Notes: generated by a model not told the origin, from the sequence alone. A DNA stretch of 64,000 nucleotides from Vespula vulgaris (GCF_905475345.1 NC_066594.1:917001-981000), one strand, 5' to 3'. Shown: positions 1 through 12,527, counted from the first letter of the stretch. Numbers and translations: made by a program.

Positions 1-1119
1 TGACATTTTCTTTGTTACGTTTCACGTTTTGATATTTTGTTTCGCCATCAAAATGTAAATTGGCCGAACCTAGAATTCCGGAATTGTTGAGGATTTCTGA
101 AAGTATGTGTCTGCACGTGTGTTTGTAGGTATGTGACAAAATTTGGCAAGTTCCAATTTTCTACTCATGGAAACAACTTTTTTTTGGTGATGTACATATG
201 TATGTATATACGTACGTATATTGGTACATTTGTAACAACGTATGTACGTTGATATGTACGTATCGATGTACGAATGTTTTTACGTATGTTTCAGTGTATG
301 TACGTTTGATTTACAGACATGTACGTATAGACATATGTGTCGTCTCTCTTTCGACGTAATCACGATCAAAGTTCAAGCAAAACGCTTCGTTAGAATGATT
401 TTATCAATAATCGTGACGATAACGTGGGATAGGAGCTTATAGCGTAGTCTCGTTATTTTCGATTACAACGATTCTCTCCTTCTCTTTCACTCTCTCTTTG
501 ACCGCAGAGATTTTCGATCGCGTGAACGTGAATATACGAGATTGACATATTTATTAGGAGATACGTAATAAAATGATATAGTTAAGGTATAGGAAAATTA
601 GGATAAATTAATGAATGATAAGACGAATAATTAAAAAGTCCATTATGGTATAACAATAAATATCGTATTATAATTGTATTATAATTCGAAAGGGAGTAAC
701 AAATTGATTATTCCATTGCTCGATATCTTTGAAATGTCGAAAATGAGGAAGTAACTAATAATTTCATCGATTGAAAGTTCGATCGTTCGAACGATCGATC
801 GAACGAGCGACGTATGTACCTACGTATCATTAGATATTTTCAATTTTACAGTGGTACATAGTTAAGCCGTGTTATTTTCGTATAAATTAAGTAGATACAT
901 AGTTCATAGTCATTATTTTCGTATCAATTAAGTTATTAGAGCCCTCTCTAGATATTTTCTCTACAAAGCTCGTGATCTGCCTGATGGCTAGTCCCTCCCT
1001 CTCTTTACCTCCCTTCGAAATCAGCGAATTCGCTATCAAACGATCAAACGTTTCGCGGATGGTCGAGCACAGTGGCAAGATTAATGAGAGGCTTTGATGC
1101 ATGCCGGCAATTATTAATT

Positions 1120-1240
1120 ACGTGCATTACGCGGTTCTGACTGACTAGATGCTCTCCTCGACTGGCCACCCGGCCAATACTCAATCGCGTTAACTGTTAG
1201 CCTTAATGCACCAGGAAATGAACTTGCCTTGGGGAGGGTT
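1120..1240. promoter_or_regulatory. Candidate regulatory island
   Basis: Repeat-free stretch with homeodomain-type cores (AATTATTAATTACGTGCATTA) followed by GGCCACCCGGCC, a perfect 4-bp palindromic pair. Function is inferred only from motif content and lack of repeats. Confidence 0.2.
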
Positions 1241-1878
1241 GCTAACGTTCATCGAGCATATAATCGCGATGGTAATTGCAACTACCGATCGATTTCTGGA
1301 TTATTATTACCGTCTGAATTCGCACAATCGAAAGCAAATTTTCGAGTCTACGTATTTAACAATCGTAACTGGCGCAAACTGTAATATTATCCCACTCTGT
1401 TATATATACTACTATTCTATATACCCTTTTGATAACAGAGATAGTCGATAACGTCGAATTATTAATCGACGTTGGCGTTGGTCCCGTGCACGAACATTAA
1501 ACGAATTGAATTTTTTGATAATTGATAATTTTGTCGATAATTATCGATACGCGTGAATAAGAGGATCGTAACATGTTCAGCGTTTAGCGTTACTTTAAAA
1601 AAGGAGAAAAGAAAAGAAAATAAAAGGAAAGTATATAGAATCGAATCGATGAATTATTTATGGTCTTCTTTTAAATGGGTCAAGGGTATACCACCTAAGT
1701 GTCTTCTTCATAACCAAAGCCATTATAATTCGAGATGACGTTGGATCCTTTATTTTTTTTCTCTCGTAGCTTCTACTTTTTCTTGACCTATCCCATCATT
1801 TCTTCTACTATTTTATTATTTCATTTTCAAACGAATTTTCGAGGTGAAGAACATCTTTTTTTTTCCCCTTTTAAAAGA

Positions 1879-1881
<3 letters not shown>

Positions 1882-1912
<31 letters not shown>
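1882..1912. repeat. (TC)n microsatellite
   Basis: About 15 perfect TC dinucleotides, followed by imperfect TTTCTCTC copies to about 1940. Confidence 0.9.
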
Positions 1913-1920
<8 letters not shown>

Positions 1921-2194
1921 TTATATCTATCTTTCTCTCTCTTACGTTCGTTTAAAGTCACGTCGCGAGAACTGTCCATTCTATCCTCCTTCCAAACTGG
2001 ATTTTCTTTTAGCGTTTTCGGTAAAAGATTCGAAAACAAGTGTTTTTCGTCCTTAAATAAGATCCTATCCGATTTCACTTCAGCATTATCCTATACATAT
2101 ATATCCTATACATATATATACGAACGTCTACGGAGTGTCGTTGAAGGAATGGAAGGAACGAAACGAGAGAGCGTTTGCTAGTAGATGGCCCTAG

Positions 2195-2362
2195 GGGGTT
2201 GGCACTGACTACTTGACTGACAACCAATTATACGAGCCGGTTGGTAAGGCAGGTAGTAGTACCGTTTATATCGACCCACTGGAAAGAAGGCCTCCTCCTG
2301 ATCTCAAGTTAATCTCATTCGGAGGGGTTAGAAAATGTCTTAAGGACTTACTTACCGAATTG
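2195..2362 (+). CDS. Candidate coding exon (weak)
   Basis: A low-repeat island of about 210 bases has an open frame following an in-frame TAG whose AG could act as acceptor (CCCTAG|GGGG). It gives a hydrophilic peptide containing DNQLYEPVGKAG and DPLERRPPPDLKL, and runs through a possible donor TTG|GTAGGA. The peptide is not simple sequence and looks more protein-like than its surroundings. Against it, the acceptor has no good pyrimidine tract and the donor is weak. The minus strand carries a better donor match (TTCG|GTAAGTAAG, at about 2359-2350), so the opposite strand could be the transcribed one. No domain is recognised. Confidence 0.25.
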
Positions 2363-3612
2363 GTAGGACAAGGGATACCGTCCGTGAAAATAAAAAGGAA
2401 CTGTTTGTGTGTGTATATGTATGTATCTATATATATACATAACAAATAATATATACCTCTAATATGTATGTATAGATATATATAAAATAGATAATATATA
2501 TCTCTATGTATGTGTGTGTGTGTGTATAAAAAAAGAAATATATATATACTAAATAAATATATATATAAAAGAAAAGAAATGATATACTATATACTAAATA
2601 CTGTGTGTGTGTACAGATTAATCATACATACAATACATATAGAGACAATCACGAGTAATCCATCGTTTCGAAAACTTTTTTGTTAGAGAAAGAAAAAAGA
2701 GAAAAAAAAAAGCGAACAATCGCTTCACGATTTTATGTAATTTTATTATGTAATTCAAATCGCACAACCAACGCCTTGTTGTCGTATATAACGGAGAAAA
2801 AATCTTTCAGTTGGCTCGATGAGCGACAGTTATTTTTCTTTCTTTTTTTTTCTTTTTTCTTTTTTTTTCTTTTTTTCTTCGCGTTCTCCGTCCTCTCTAT
2901 AATTCGATTACGAATAAACGAAACGACGGCGCAAATGATTAATATGAAAAAGCGAAAGTTCGATCGTTCGTTATCGCTATTATGTTAATCCTAGCATAAC
3001 GGCGACGATAAGCAAGAAACGAAAAAAAAAAAAGAGAAGAAAAGAAAAGAAATGGAAGAAAAAGAAAAGAAATAAAACAAAAAGGAAAAAAAAAAGATAA
3101 AAGAAAGAAACAAAGGAGACGATAATTAGTAACTTGCAAACATAACATTAAAGTCGCTCGTTCCGAGAATTATCGTTCGCAATATTTTTTAAAATGGCCG
3201 AAGCGTTTATACCGTCTCCGTTATTTTGTTGTTTCTCGTTATCTCTTTTCGTCGAAGAATCGTTAAAGAATCGAAAACAAATTACGAGGAAAGTGTACGA
3301 GCAGCGAGGAAGAACTGCGATAACCTCTCTGTCTCTCTCTCTCTCTCTTTCTTTTAAGAGAGAGGTTTGAGAGATAAAGAGGACTTGTCGTTTATTTTAA
3401 TGAAAGCAACTGATAGTCTCGGGTCAGTTAGAAGCACCATATTGTCTACTTCCTTATCATCGTCTCATTGGCCGATTGCCGATCGATGAGAAAATGTCCG
3501 GTGACTAATGATAGTTTTCGAGAAATTAACGTTGTAATAAAGTTAATATTTCCTGGTCGAGTTCGTTAAACCATGATTTTTCCTCTCTTTTCCTTCTTCT
3601 CTTTTTTTTCTT

Positions 3613-3614
<2 letters not shown>

Positions 3615-3643
<29 letters not shown>
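3615..3643. repeat. Poly-T tract
   Basis: 29 consecutive T residues. Eighty bases further on is a (CA)n-(TA)n tract (3699-3735). There is no target-site duplication or element upstream to suggest a retroposed tail. Confidence 0.85.
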
Positions 3644-3697
3644 GAAACGAAATCGTCGATTATTTTTAAAGAAAATAAATGGATACGATTTACGTAT

Positions 3698-3730
<33 letters not shown>

Positions 3731-4298
3731 CATACATATAAAATCAAATGAATTACGTGAGTGATACGATAAGGCATCTAGTAATTAAAATGGTATTTTT
3801 CCGTAGTTGAAACGATATTATTTTACTGTCTTAAAATACAATTAGACGGATCGTTCGACCTGTCTGTGTAGACATCGATGTTTACAGTCGTCAAAGAAAT
3901 GAAATTATTCGATGGAACGTTTATTGGTGAAATAGAAACGTTGATATAAATCAATTGAAAATATGTGTTGGCGCTTGGACGGATTTATGTTTTCTAACAG
4001 AATTAAAGCGCTTAACAACAATCGTCAATGCGAACTGCTTTCTCTCTTTCTCTCTTTCTCTTTTTCTCTACGTCGAGGATAATTGTTTTATACATTAAAG
4101 TCACTAACTTCGTTATCCATGATTACATCGGAAGCGAATCCGCCGTTTGTAAAACGACACACATGTAATTTCGTGTATTAGTTGAGAAGCAAGCTCGACT
4201 GGCATATTACTAATTTTTCATGACAGCTCGGGAAACGTTACTCGAGATGTAATACCGTATTAAAAGATTAAAAATTTATTTGGTCTCCCGACGTACAT

Positions 4299-4306
<8 letters not shown>

Positions 4307-4339
<33 letters not shown>
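4307..4339. repeat. (TA)n microsatellite
   Basis: About 16 AT dinucleotides, perfect. Confidence 0.9.
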
Positions 4340-4340
<1 letters not shown>

Positions 4341-4539
4341 CTTACTTAATAATTGTTCCATTTATATTTAACCGAATTATATTATTACATTGCGCCAAAT
4401 ATATTCCTATATTTTTCGGATAAAACTTTTATGAATTATTATATTATATCGTTATATACATAACATATATAAAATATAGAAGATAAAAGGGTATAGTATA
4501 TAAATGAAAATAAATATAAGAGAGGTTGACCCGAGTTTG

Positions 4540-4720
4540 AAACCGGGCAATAGCGCGACGGTCACTCGTTAACTGCAAATAACCCGGTAATTTTGCGTAT
4601 CGATGCAAAGCATCGTTCTTGCTTTATGAACCACGCGTGAATTCTCGAGTTGCGGGTCACTTTAAACAACGTGGTATTTCAAAGCAAGCTTCGTGCTTTA
4701 CAAATATTTTCATTCGAGAA
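4540..4720. promoter_or_regulatory. Candidate regulatory island
   Basis: GC-richer than its surroundings and free of simple repeats. Contains the inverted pair CCCGAG...AAACCGGGC and repeated GCAAAGCA/AAGCAAGC motifs. It is not a tRNA: no B-box or acceptor-stem pairing is present. Confidence 0.2.
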
Positions 4721-6148
4721 AGTTTAACGTCGATCGAAATCAACCGATGATTCGAGAAAAAGGATACGCGTTTATGTCTGTGTGCGCGTATCTTTTTTTT
4801 CTATTTTTCTTTTTTTAAATTTAAACGACAGTAACGACGATCGAAATCGATGGAAATTTTCTATCTCGAGGCTGATCACGAACGCACGTAATAAGTGCAT
4901 TTCCGATCGTTCATTCGTTCGTTTTCACGTATGCGATGATTTATCGCGCACACCAATAGCAAACAGTTTATCGCACGTCGAAAATCAACGTCGTTGTGTC
5001 GCGATAGTTTACGCCGTACTAGCAAGTCTAATGGCAATTATTAAACATTTTTAAATTGGGATAAAATACAGGTTGGTCGTTCCTTCTTTTTGCAATCATC
5101 GCCGATGATTATTACATACTTATCTTTTCTTCTCTCTCTCTCTCTTTTTCTTTTTCTTTCTTTTTTTTCCCTCTTTTAGCCATCACATTACCACTCTCGT
5201 TTACATGAGATTCATGCCCGTCATTATCCTTGTCAACGATAAGAATCTTCTTTTATCGGCCCTCTCACGGTAAAGAGCGCACAGAGAAGATCGCTCGTAG
5301 TCGATGGGAAGCCTCGAAACAAGTCGAGAGGTTTATTCAAGAGAGAGTATTAAACCGTATTCATGACACTATGTTTGTATTCTTATATATATATATATAA
5401 TATTCATGTATGTACGTTATAGAAAATCGTCGACGATATTATACATAATACTTATGTATGACTGACAATAAGTACGTCTAACAAAATAGAGAGCGTACTT
5501 ATCTCGAAAAAAAAAGAAAAAGAAAAAAGAAATAAACGCACGAAATTACTTTCCACGCTTTCCATGTTTTCGATGTTTTAACTATCATCGTCAGGCTTTA
5601 CAACTGATGGCCAATTTGTGCGTATCTTCTTGACTCGCAGAGAGAAAAAGAGAAAAAGAGAGAGAGAGAGTGAAAAAAAAGACAAAGAAAACAGACCTGC
5701 CGCACAAAATCAAAACCCGAAGGAAAAGAGAATAAAAAATTTAACAAAAAAAAAAAAAAAGGACAAAATGGGAGAAGAAAAAAAGTAATGAAAATAAAAA
5801 TAAAAATAAAAAAAAAATAATAAAAAAGGAAAGAAAAGGACCCCCAAAACGTTTTGAATTTGATCGTACTAGCGTTCGAAAGGCAACAAGAAACGATCGT
5901 CGCTCCGCTATGGTGTACGAGCCTTCCCCTCCCCCTCCTCCCTCTCGCCCATCACCCCTCAACCCCGTTCCCTTTTCGCAATAAAGCGGTACATCGAAGT
6001 TTTTATCGATGGCGGTGAATTTATTTGAAAACAAAATCACTTTTATCGCGACTCGCGGAACGCTCTGTATGGGTCGTCGAGTGGAAAGCTCTGCTGTCTC
6101 GTATTAAATTCTCTCTTTCCCAGTGCATCCCTCCTATTTCAACCTCCC

Positions 6149-6176
6149 CGACCGACCGACCGACCGACCGACCGAC
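6149..6176. repeat. (CGAC)n microsatellite
   Basis: Seven CGAC/GACC tetranucleotides in an otherwise C-rich stretch. Confidence 0.85.
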
Positions 6177-6556
6177 CCGCTCCTCCCTTCCTCCCCTCAT
6201 CCTCCAGTACACTCCAGCCATCCACCTAACCATTCACCATCGTACGCGTCTATTTCCTCCGGTCGTCGCATTGCAACGACCGCAACCAACCCTCCAGTCC
6301 AGTCAACGTGCGCCGCGATTTACATATTTCGGCGTGCGTTTGACCGATAATAATGTTTCTACCCCCGTTTTCGACGAATGGCTCCATTACCAGGACGAAG
6401 CATCGTGAAGTTGACTTTCCGTTATTATGTGCTTTGAAAAATCAACGATCGTCGAGCCAAGCGAACGAGCGAGCAAGAGAGAGAGCAAGAGAGAGCAAGA
6501 GAGAAAGTAAAAGAGAGAAAGAAAGAGAGAACAAGAGAACGAGCGAGCGAGTGTAC

Positions 6557-6597
6557 GAACGAACGAACGAACGAACGAACGAACGAACGAACGAACG
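6557..6597. repeat. (GAAC)n microsatellite
   Basis: About ten GAAC tetranucleotides, preceded by an imperfect (GA)n tract from 6475. GAAC/GTTC repeats recur at 12058-12090, 25285-25317, 31856-31887 and 41790-41820, making this a favoured motif of the genome. Confidence 0.88.
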
Positions 6598-8563
6598 TAC
6601 GCCATATCTAACACACGCATGTTATTCGCATGCGTTTTGCACATAGATTCACAAATGTACAACTACACGCACATGTCTATATGTATAAGAGCGAGCTTTT
6701 GATCCATGTAACGCACGCACGCACGCACTTACTCATACGTATGTACCTATGTAGCTACGTACGCACGACAAAAGGGAAAACGATTGTAACTTTTCATAGA
6801 AACGACGGACTCCCAGGGCAAACCCATTGATCATCACCATTGGATATACGAATACCGACTCACTCACGTATATATATGGTTGAAAGGGGTGCGCTTGGAA
6901 TATAGGGGAGTTTTCGAAAACGAACGATTTCGTCCGATGACACCGACCGAACAAATTCGCCCTTCTGTACTGTGTTCCATCCCCCCCTCTCTCTCTCCCT
7001 ACCCTCCTCCCCCACTCTAAACCCCCACCGTTTCTCTTTTTCTCTTTCTCTTTCTCTTTCTCTTTCACATTTTCACATTTTCTCTTTCTCTTTCTCTTTC
7101 TTTTGATTTTTGCTCTTTATATCTACGTGCCCTTTGTACGTGCGCTTTATCGCCAATATTCACGAACGAGCGAGGATTACGACCAAGTTATCTTTTTTCC
7201 TTTCTTTTTCGTTTCCTCCCCCACCCTCCCCCATCCCTCTTTTTCCTTGTTTTTTTCCTTTTTCCTGTTTATTTCTGTCCTTTTTTCTCTCCTTCTCCCT
7301 TATTTTTCTTTTATCGATAACAACGAGTGAGATCGAAGAAGTCGGTTTAGAAAGGAATTATTATAATCCTTTGTATTTTCGATTTTATATCAATTATAAT
7401 CCCGACTTTTCGTCGCGCGTTCGCGTCGATCGTTTTTCGAACGGACGAATAGAAGAATATTTTCTTTTTCCTTTCATTATCGTTAAATTTTATTTCTTTT
7501 CTGGTAAAAGGAAATAAAAAAAAAAAAAGAAATAGAAATAGAGAGAGAGAAAAAAAAGGAGAATAATATCTCTAAGTACATATCCCGATCATTTATTAGT
7601 TCGCTTCCACTTACTCTTGATTTATTATACCAAACGCAATCATTTCATCCGTCTCACTTTCTCATGAAAAGTTCCTTCTCTTATTCGTTCTCGTAAAGTT
7701 TCTCTAAAGCTACAGAAGCGCGATTAACTCGTTCTATCGGTTTCTTCCTTTAATAATATCGCGATGAGAGGAAAGCAAAACGAACGACCGAGTTAATGCA
7801 AGGAAATTCTTGAAAAGACAAGAAAAGCCGAGAGAGAGAGAGAGAGAGAGAGAGGAGGAGGATAGGTAGAATGAGGTTTAGTGAAAAAGAGAGAGGTGAT
7901 AAGGGGTAGGTAAAAAAGGAAGAAGGACAGCAGAGCTATTGCCCAAGCAGTTTGCTTAAATATTTAAGTAACAGGGTATTTCACTTCTGAAGAGTGCGTT
8001 GTGTTGGGCGGTGCTAGCGTGAAGATCGTAGAAAGAGAGGAAGAGAAAGGATACCTCGAAGCATCCCTTATCTATATCCGTGAGATATCTTGCGGAGGCG
8101 AAGACAAGTAGAGTCCAATCGTAGGTTTTATTGGTCCTCTTAGAACGGCACCTTAAGTACGTTTCTGTGTCCCGCGGAAATTCGCAGCGACGCGACCGAG
8201 AGAAAACGTCTTTCGAAAATTCCAACCATTTCTCTGTCTCTCTCTTTCTCTCTCTCTTTCTTTCTCTCTTTCTTTCTCTATCTGTACCTCTATCTCTTTC
8301 TTTTTCTCCTTTCTTTTCTCTTCTCTTCTCTTCTATTCTGTTCTATTCGTTCTCTCTCACACCTATCATCCTGCACCTTCCTACCTTCTTTCCTTCCTTC
8401 CTTCTTTCCTTACTTCCTTCTTTTCGTTCATTTCGAAACAAGAAACCGCACTTCTCGGACAATTTTTTTTTCTTTTCTTTTTCTTTTTTTCCCTTTTCTT
8501 CTTCCTTCTTCTTCTTTTCTTTTTTCTCTCTCGAATTCGTCTGTAGGATAATGTTTTACGTTT

Positions 8564-8702
8564 TGTATGTATGTATGTATGTATGTGTATGTATGTATAA
8601 ATGTATGTATGTATGTATGTATGTGTATGTATGTATAAATGTATGTATGTGTATGTATGTATGTATGTATGTATGTGTATGTATGTATGTATGTATGTAT
8701 TT
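8564..8702. repeat. (TGTA)n with higher-order interruptions
   Basis: TGTA repeats interrupted by TGTG and by TATAAATG at regular positions: the block of four to five TGTA, then TGTGTATGTATGTATAAA, occurs at about 8570-8605 and again at 8606-8640, followed by shorter variants. This pattern means a unit of about 50 bp was itself duplicated. Confidence 0.8.
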
Positions 8703-9609
8703 TCTTCTCTATCCATCCATCATCATATCCTCACTTCTTCCTTTCCGTCTTACCGACTTTAAAATTCAAATCTTGACGAAGGATTTTTCTAAGCCCGATA
8801 TCTCGTTCTTTTAATTTCCTTGAAATTCCTCCTCGAAGAATCTTACTTAGGAATATTATTAATTGATTTTACGTTTTGCTCGACTTTTGTATTTTAAACG
8901 CTCTTAACGCAGTAGTGGATACTAGTAAATACTCAACGAGTAGTCCTCGCATATACGTCGTTTGCGTTTGCCGGTAACCCGACACGTTATTTATCTACGA
9001 GTTTATTTAAAAATCCATTTCAAAGAGCAAACCACTTGCATACGCTCTCGACGTTGGTACTTCGAACAGTTACTGCTGGTGAATGCCGAGAGCTGTCGAT
9101 ATTTCGAAAATGATACTCACCGCTCCGATGCAAAACCATACGTAATCGGGGGAAAAAAAAAGAAAAAAAAAAAGAAAAAAAAAAAGAAAAAAAATTGAAA
9201 CTCGAGTAGAGCCTCTCCTGCGGCTATGCGAGAGCGCTCGTCGAAAATCGCGCGTGCCCTCGTTCCTTTCCACGACGACATTTCGAGTAGGCACTCGTCC
9301 TTTGATACCTTCGAAAATTTGTTTTCACTCTCGTATCTATAACCCTACGATCCTCCGTGTCCCATTTTATTTTATTTTATTTTTTTTTATTTTTTTTTTT
9401 TTATTTTTTTTATTTGTTTATTTCTTTTGGAGAGGGGACAATAAATTGTTGTCCCTACGCTACCTTTACGTCGTTCTTTCCTATTATATTCCGATATCCT
9501 GAAATTTGCTCTTTTCAAAGCTCCAATAGTTCATATTTTATGTAAAGCCAATGTATCTATTTATCTATCTATTTTTCTGTTTCTTTCATTTTTTCTTTTT
9601 TCTTTCGAG

Positions 9610-9610
<1 letters not shown>

Positions 9611-9660
<50 letters not shown>
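9611..9660. repeat. (GATA)n microsatellite
   Basis: Twelve perfect GATA repeats. A TATC stretch (about 9553-9575) precedes it on the same strand, so the pair could form a hairpin. Confidence 0.9.
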
Positions 9661-9675
9661 GGATAAGAAGAATTC

Positions 9676-10072
9676 ATATATAAGAAAAACTTGCTTCATA
9701 AAAATCTAAAAAGCGAGAGAGACAAGAAGATCGATTATTCCACTGAAAATTAAACGTTCGACTTATTCTGATTTACGTTACTATCGATGATTTCTTTTTA
9801 TTATACTTACAAATAAATAAAAGATGAGCGTACTATTTAATCTTTCTTTCAAATCACTTCTTCTTTCTCCCTTCCAAAAGAGAGAGACAGAGAGAAAGAG
9901 AGAGAGAAAGAAAGAGAAAGAGAATAACAAGAATTCGAATAGAAAGGAAACTTACTTGGTTTATTAAAATCTAAAAAGCGAGGGAGACAAGATCATTTAT
10001 TTTACTTTGTGATCCACATTATTTTTGATGAATTTTTTTTTATTAAATTGCACTACAAATAAATAGAAAAAA
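9676..10072. repeat. Diverged tandem duplication, about 270-bp period
   Basis: The block AAAATCTAAAAAGCGAGAGAGACAAGA (about 9700-9727) recurs as AAAATCTAAAAAGCGAGGGAGACAAGA (about 9965-9990). Shared flanks are AACTTGCTTCAT / AACTTACTTGGTTT before it, and ATTATACTTACAAATAAATA / AAATTGCACTACAAATAAATA after it. Each copy is followed by its own (GA)n tract (9885-9920 and 10092-10120), so the microsatellite seed was probably duplicated with the unit. Confidence 0.65.
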
Positions 10073-10087
10073 AAAAAAAACAGAAAC

Positions 10088-10128
<41 letters not shown>

Positions 10129-10376
10129 TAGATAGGCGAGTATAAGAACGTTAAAAATGCCGGTTGAACGCGGTACAATTAATCGTCCACTCTGTATGCT
10201 AATTACATATCCAGTCGGTACCTTTGTACCATTGTCTCTTAGAAAATTAAAAGTCTTCCTGTCAGCCAGTTTACTAGCCCTCTCCTTCTACTGCGGTATA
10301 GGGTTCTTGTTACGTCAGACAGAAACGACTCCTCTCTATCTCTCTCTTTCTCATTCTTCCTAGCTACCTATCTCTA

Positions 10377-10381
<5 letters not shown>

Positions 10382-10428
<47 letters not shown>
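10382..10428. repeat. (TC)n microsatellite
   Basis: 23 perfect TC dinucleotides. Confidence 0.92.
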
Positions 10429-10429
<1 letters not shown>

Positions 10430-11153
10430 CTTTCTCAACCAAACGATATCCGATCCACTGCAATTTCCCGATGTAAATCGCAACGGGAGTTCGCATTACA
10501 CGGTTGATCCGTAACGTGTCAAGGATGATACTGCGTGTATTTAGGTACGCGTGCACGCAACACAAATACACGTAGAAACGATGTCAGGTATAGGTATATA
10601 AGCGAAAAATAAAGAAAAATTGTTTACAGGTGTGTACCGTGTTTATGCAAATAACGAGACATAGTAGCGCGGTATGCGCCTGCGGTTCGGGATATTTATA
10701 CGATGATGATGCCAGGGTGTTGTTTTGGTATTACACGCGAGGGTTAGAGCATTGACACTGCGTGCGTTGCACGAAACGTATCATCCCCTCTTAATCGATC
10801 GACGACGATCTCTCAGTCTCAAAGAAAAGATTTCAAATTCACATCTTCAAGTTCACACGATCCGAGAATATTTCTTCTATCGAACGAACGTTTATCTGTT
10901 ACATACGCTTATATAATGTTTTAATTATTTTCATTTGTCGAACGAAACTTAACGAATTAAATATTTATTAAACAATTTCGAAGAGAAACGTCAGATACAA
11001 TTCTTCATACGTCTATGTACATATGTTATCTTTATCGTAGATTTGTTCGAAAAGACAAACTTTATAAGATGCTTGAAAACAAAAATACGAGTTATTCGAA
11101 GAATATAAAGAATGTTTTATCAATCAGTCGAAATCTTATTTTAATCTTTCAAT

Positions 11154-11155
<2 letters not shown>

Positions 11156-11191
<36 letters not shown>
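11156..11191. repeat. (TA)n microsatellite
   Basis: 18 perfect TA dinucleotides. Confidence 0.9.
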
Positions 11192-11194
<3 letters not shown>

Positions 11195-11436
11195 ACAACA
11201 ACGAATTGTGATCCTACACGTAAAAGTATCGTTCGTTCGTTTGTTCATTCGATGGATCAATCGATCGATCGATTGAACGATCGATCTATGGAAGCTCATG
11301 AAGTACGTTCCTGCTTCCGTGCGATTGCCACAGGTGCGGCTACAATTTCACACGTCATTATTATTTGTTATCATTTAATTAATCGTGCGAACGAGCATTT
11401 ATTTATTTACATTTGCCATCAACTACGTTGGTGATC

Positions 11437-11439
<3 letters not shown>

Positions 11440-11481
<42 letters not shown>

Positions 11482-11628
11482 ATCTCTCTCACTTACTCTC
11501 TCACTCTCTCTTTTCCTCTCTATCGCGCACGAGTATATGCATACAGTTTTCATAGAGAAGGGAAAACGCGCGCGAAAGAGAGAGAGAGAAAGATAGAGTA
11601 AGAGAGAGAGAGAGAGAGAGAGAGAGAA
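11440..11628. repeat. (TC)n followed by inverted (GA)n
   Basis: A TC tract (11440-11474, imperfect to about 11520) and a GA tract (11577-11628) lie 100 bp apart on the same strand, and could pair as a hairpin around a short unique segment. Confidence 0.85.
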
Positions 11629-12003
11629 TTAACTTGGTTGGCAGCGCGACCACATTAATTATTAGCGCACGTTGAAATAAAATCACGCGATGCCACGGAG
11701 ACAATTTGTGTACCCTGATACTTCGTTTGATGGCGGAGATCATTTAAGGTTAAAAAAGAAAGAAGAAAAAGAGAGAGAGAGATAAATGGTAGTGAACAAA
11801 AAAAAAAGACAAGTAAACGAGCACTGTCGATCAGGAATTTTCGTCGCTGATGCCTTTCATTTTACTTTTTCTTTTTTTTAATTTCTTTTTCTTCTCTCTT
11901 TTTCTCTTTTCTCTTTCAACAATTTTCTCACTCAACGAAGGAACACTCGACCGCACGCAACATTCCAAAAGCAACGAACGAACCCCCTTGCGGGCTTATC
12001 GAC

Positions 12004-12004
12004 A

Positions 12005-12044
<40 letters not shown>

Positions 12045-12090
12045 CTTTCTCTCTCGTTTGCTCGTTCGTTCGTTCGTTCGTTCGTTCTTT
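12004..12090. repeat. (TC)n plus (GTTC)n tract
   Basis: TC dinucleotides (12004-12056) pass into about seven GTTC tetranucleotides (12059-12088), with one TTTC interruption. Confidence 0.88.
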
Positions 12091-12214
12091 CGTTCGTTTT
12101 CTTCGATCGCAAGCGTATATTCGTTCCCTCTCCTGTTAAAAAGATGTTTATGTTTCCTCTCTTATATGAACGCCGTCGATACAAGTAAGTACATACTCTA
12201 CGACGGTACATAGA

Positions 12215-12370
12215 TATCGCGTGGCCCGTATATCGCGACTCGAAAGCGATTTATTACGTTTTTGCGGGCAGTGTGCAGGGGCCGGCCGCGTCGTCGAGGC
12301 GCGCAATATCTCCCGTCCACTGTAATTGAATATCTGAGAATGTCAGGAATCATATAAAGCCGGATAATAC
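12215..12370. promoter_or_regulatory. GC-rich candidate regulatory island
   Basis: Contains GGGGCCGGCCGCG and several CGCG steps within AT-rich DNA and is free of microsatellites, bounded by (TC)n and CCCTCCCT tracts. No open frame with coding character is seen. Confidence 0.22.
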
Positions 12371-12482
12371 GAAGGATACTTCTCTCCCTCTCTCCCTCCC
12401 TCCTACCCTTCCTTTTCTTCCCTTCCAAATCGTCGTTGTGACGTCGTGTGATTCTTTTTAACGATTTTTCTCTTGTCTTTCT

Positions 12483-12485
<3 letters not shown>

Positions 12486-12527
<42 letters not shown>

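Larger units (their letters stand above)
1..2190. other. Gene-free flank
   Basis: AT-rich, mostly single-copy DNA. 190-345 is a degenerate TATG/GTAC-rich stretch, and 780-810 carries GATCGTTCGAACGATCGATC-type nested palindromes. All open frames are short and lack coding character. Confidence 0.5.
2420..6010. other. Gene-free, microsatellite-rich stretch
   Basis: Contains TA/TG sequence (2405-2640), alternating T-rich and A-rich low-complexity blocks (2835-2880, 3020-3115, 5505-5835), the poly-T and (TA)n tracts listed separately, and one repeat-poor island at 4540-4720. The frame at 4782-5054 is open for 90 codons but begins in a T-rich tract and shows no domain. Confidence 0.5.
6010..9600. 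other. Gene-free, pyrimidine-biased stretch
   Basis: Dominated by T/C-rich sequence (6960-7310, 8230-8530), with GAAC, CGAC, GA and TGTA repeats. The longest open frames (up to 227 codons, 8131-8814) are Ser/Leu/Phe or Tyr/Val translations of repeats and are rejected. 6240-6420 is repeat-poor but has no splice-bounded frame. Confidence 0.5.

Noticed and set aside
1735..2181. 148-codon open frame with Ser/Leu/Phe runs
   Set aside because: Passes through a (TC)n tract and T-rich sequence, with no splice or start evidence and other frames open too.
3526..3777. Retroposed element ending in the poly-T/poly-A tract
   Set aside because: No target-site duplication and no element-like sequence adjoining the 29-T run.
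4520..4720. Possible tRNA or structured RNA
   Set aside because: GAGTTTGAAACC resembles a B-box loosely, but there is no A-box at the right distance and no acceptor-stem pairing.
6025..6408. 127-codon plus-strand frame with TDRPTDRPT repeat
   Set aside because: The repeat part is the (CGAC)n microsatellite. Overlapping frames are equally open, and there is no domain.
8131..8814. 227-codon open frame, the longest in the window
   Set aside because: Translation of T/C-rich and TGTA repeats into Ser/Leu/Phe and Tyr/Val/Met runs. The opposite strand is also open over part of it. No protein-like segment.
9357..9545. Membrane-protein-like Phe-rich frames
   Set aside because: Translations of TTTTATTTT low-complexity DNA. 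The pattern repeats at many T-rich places in the window.
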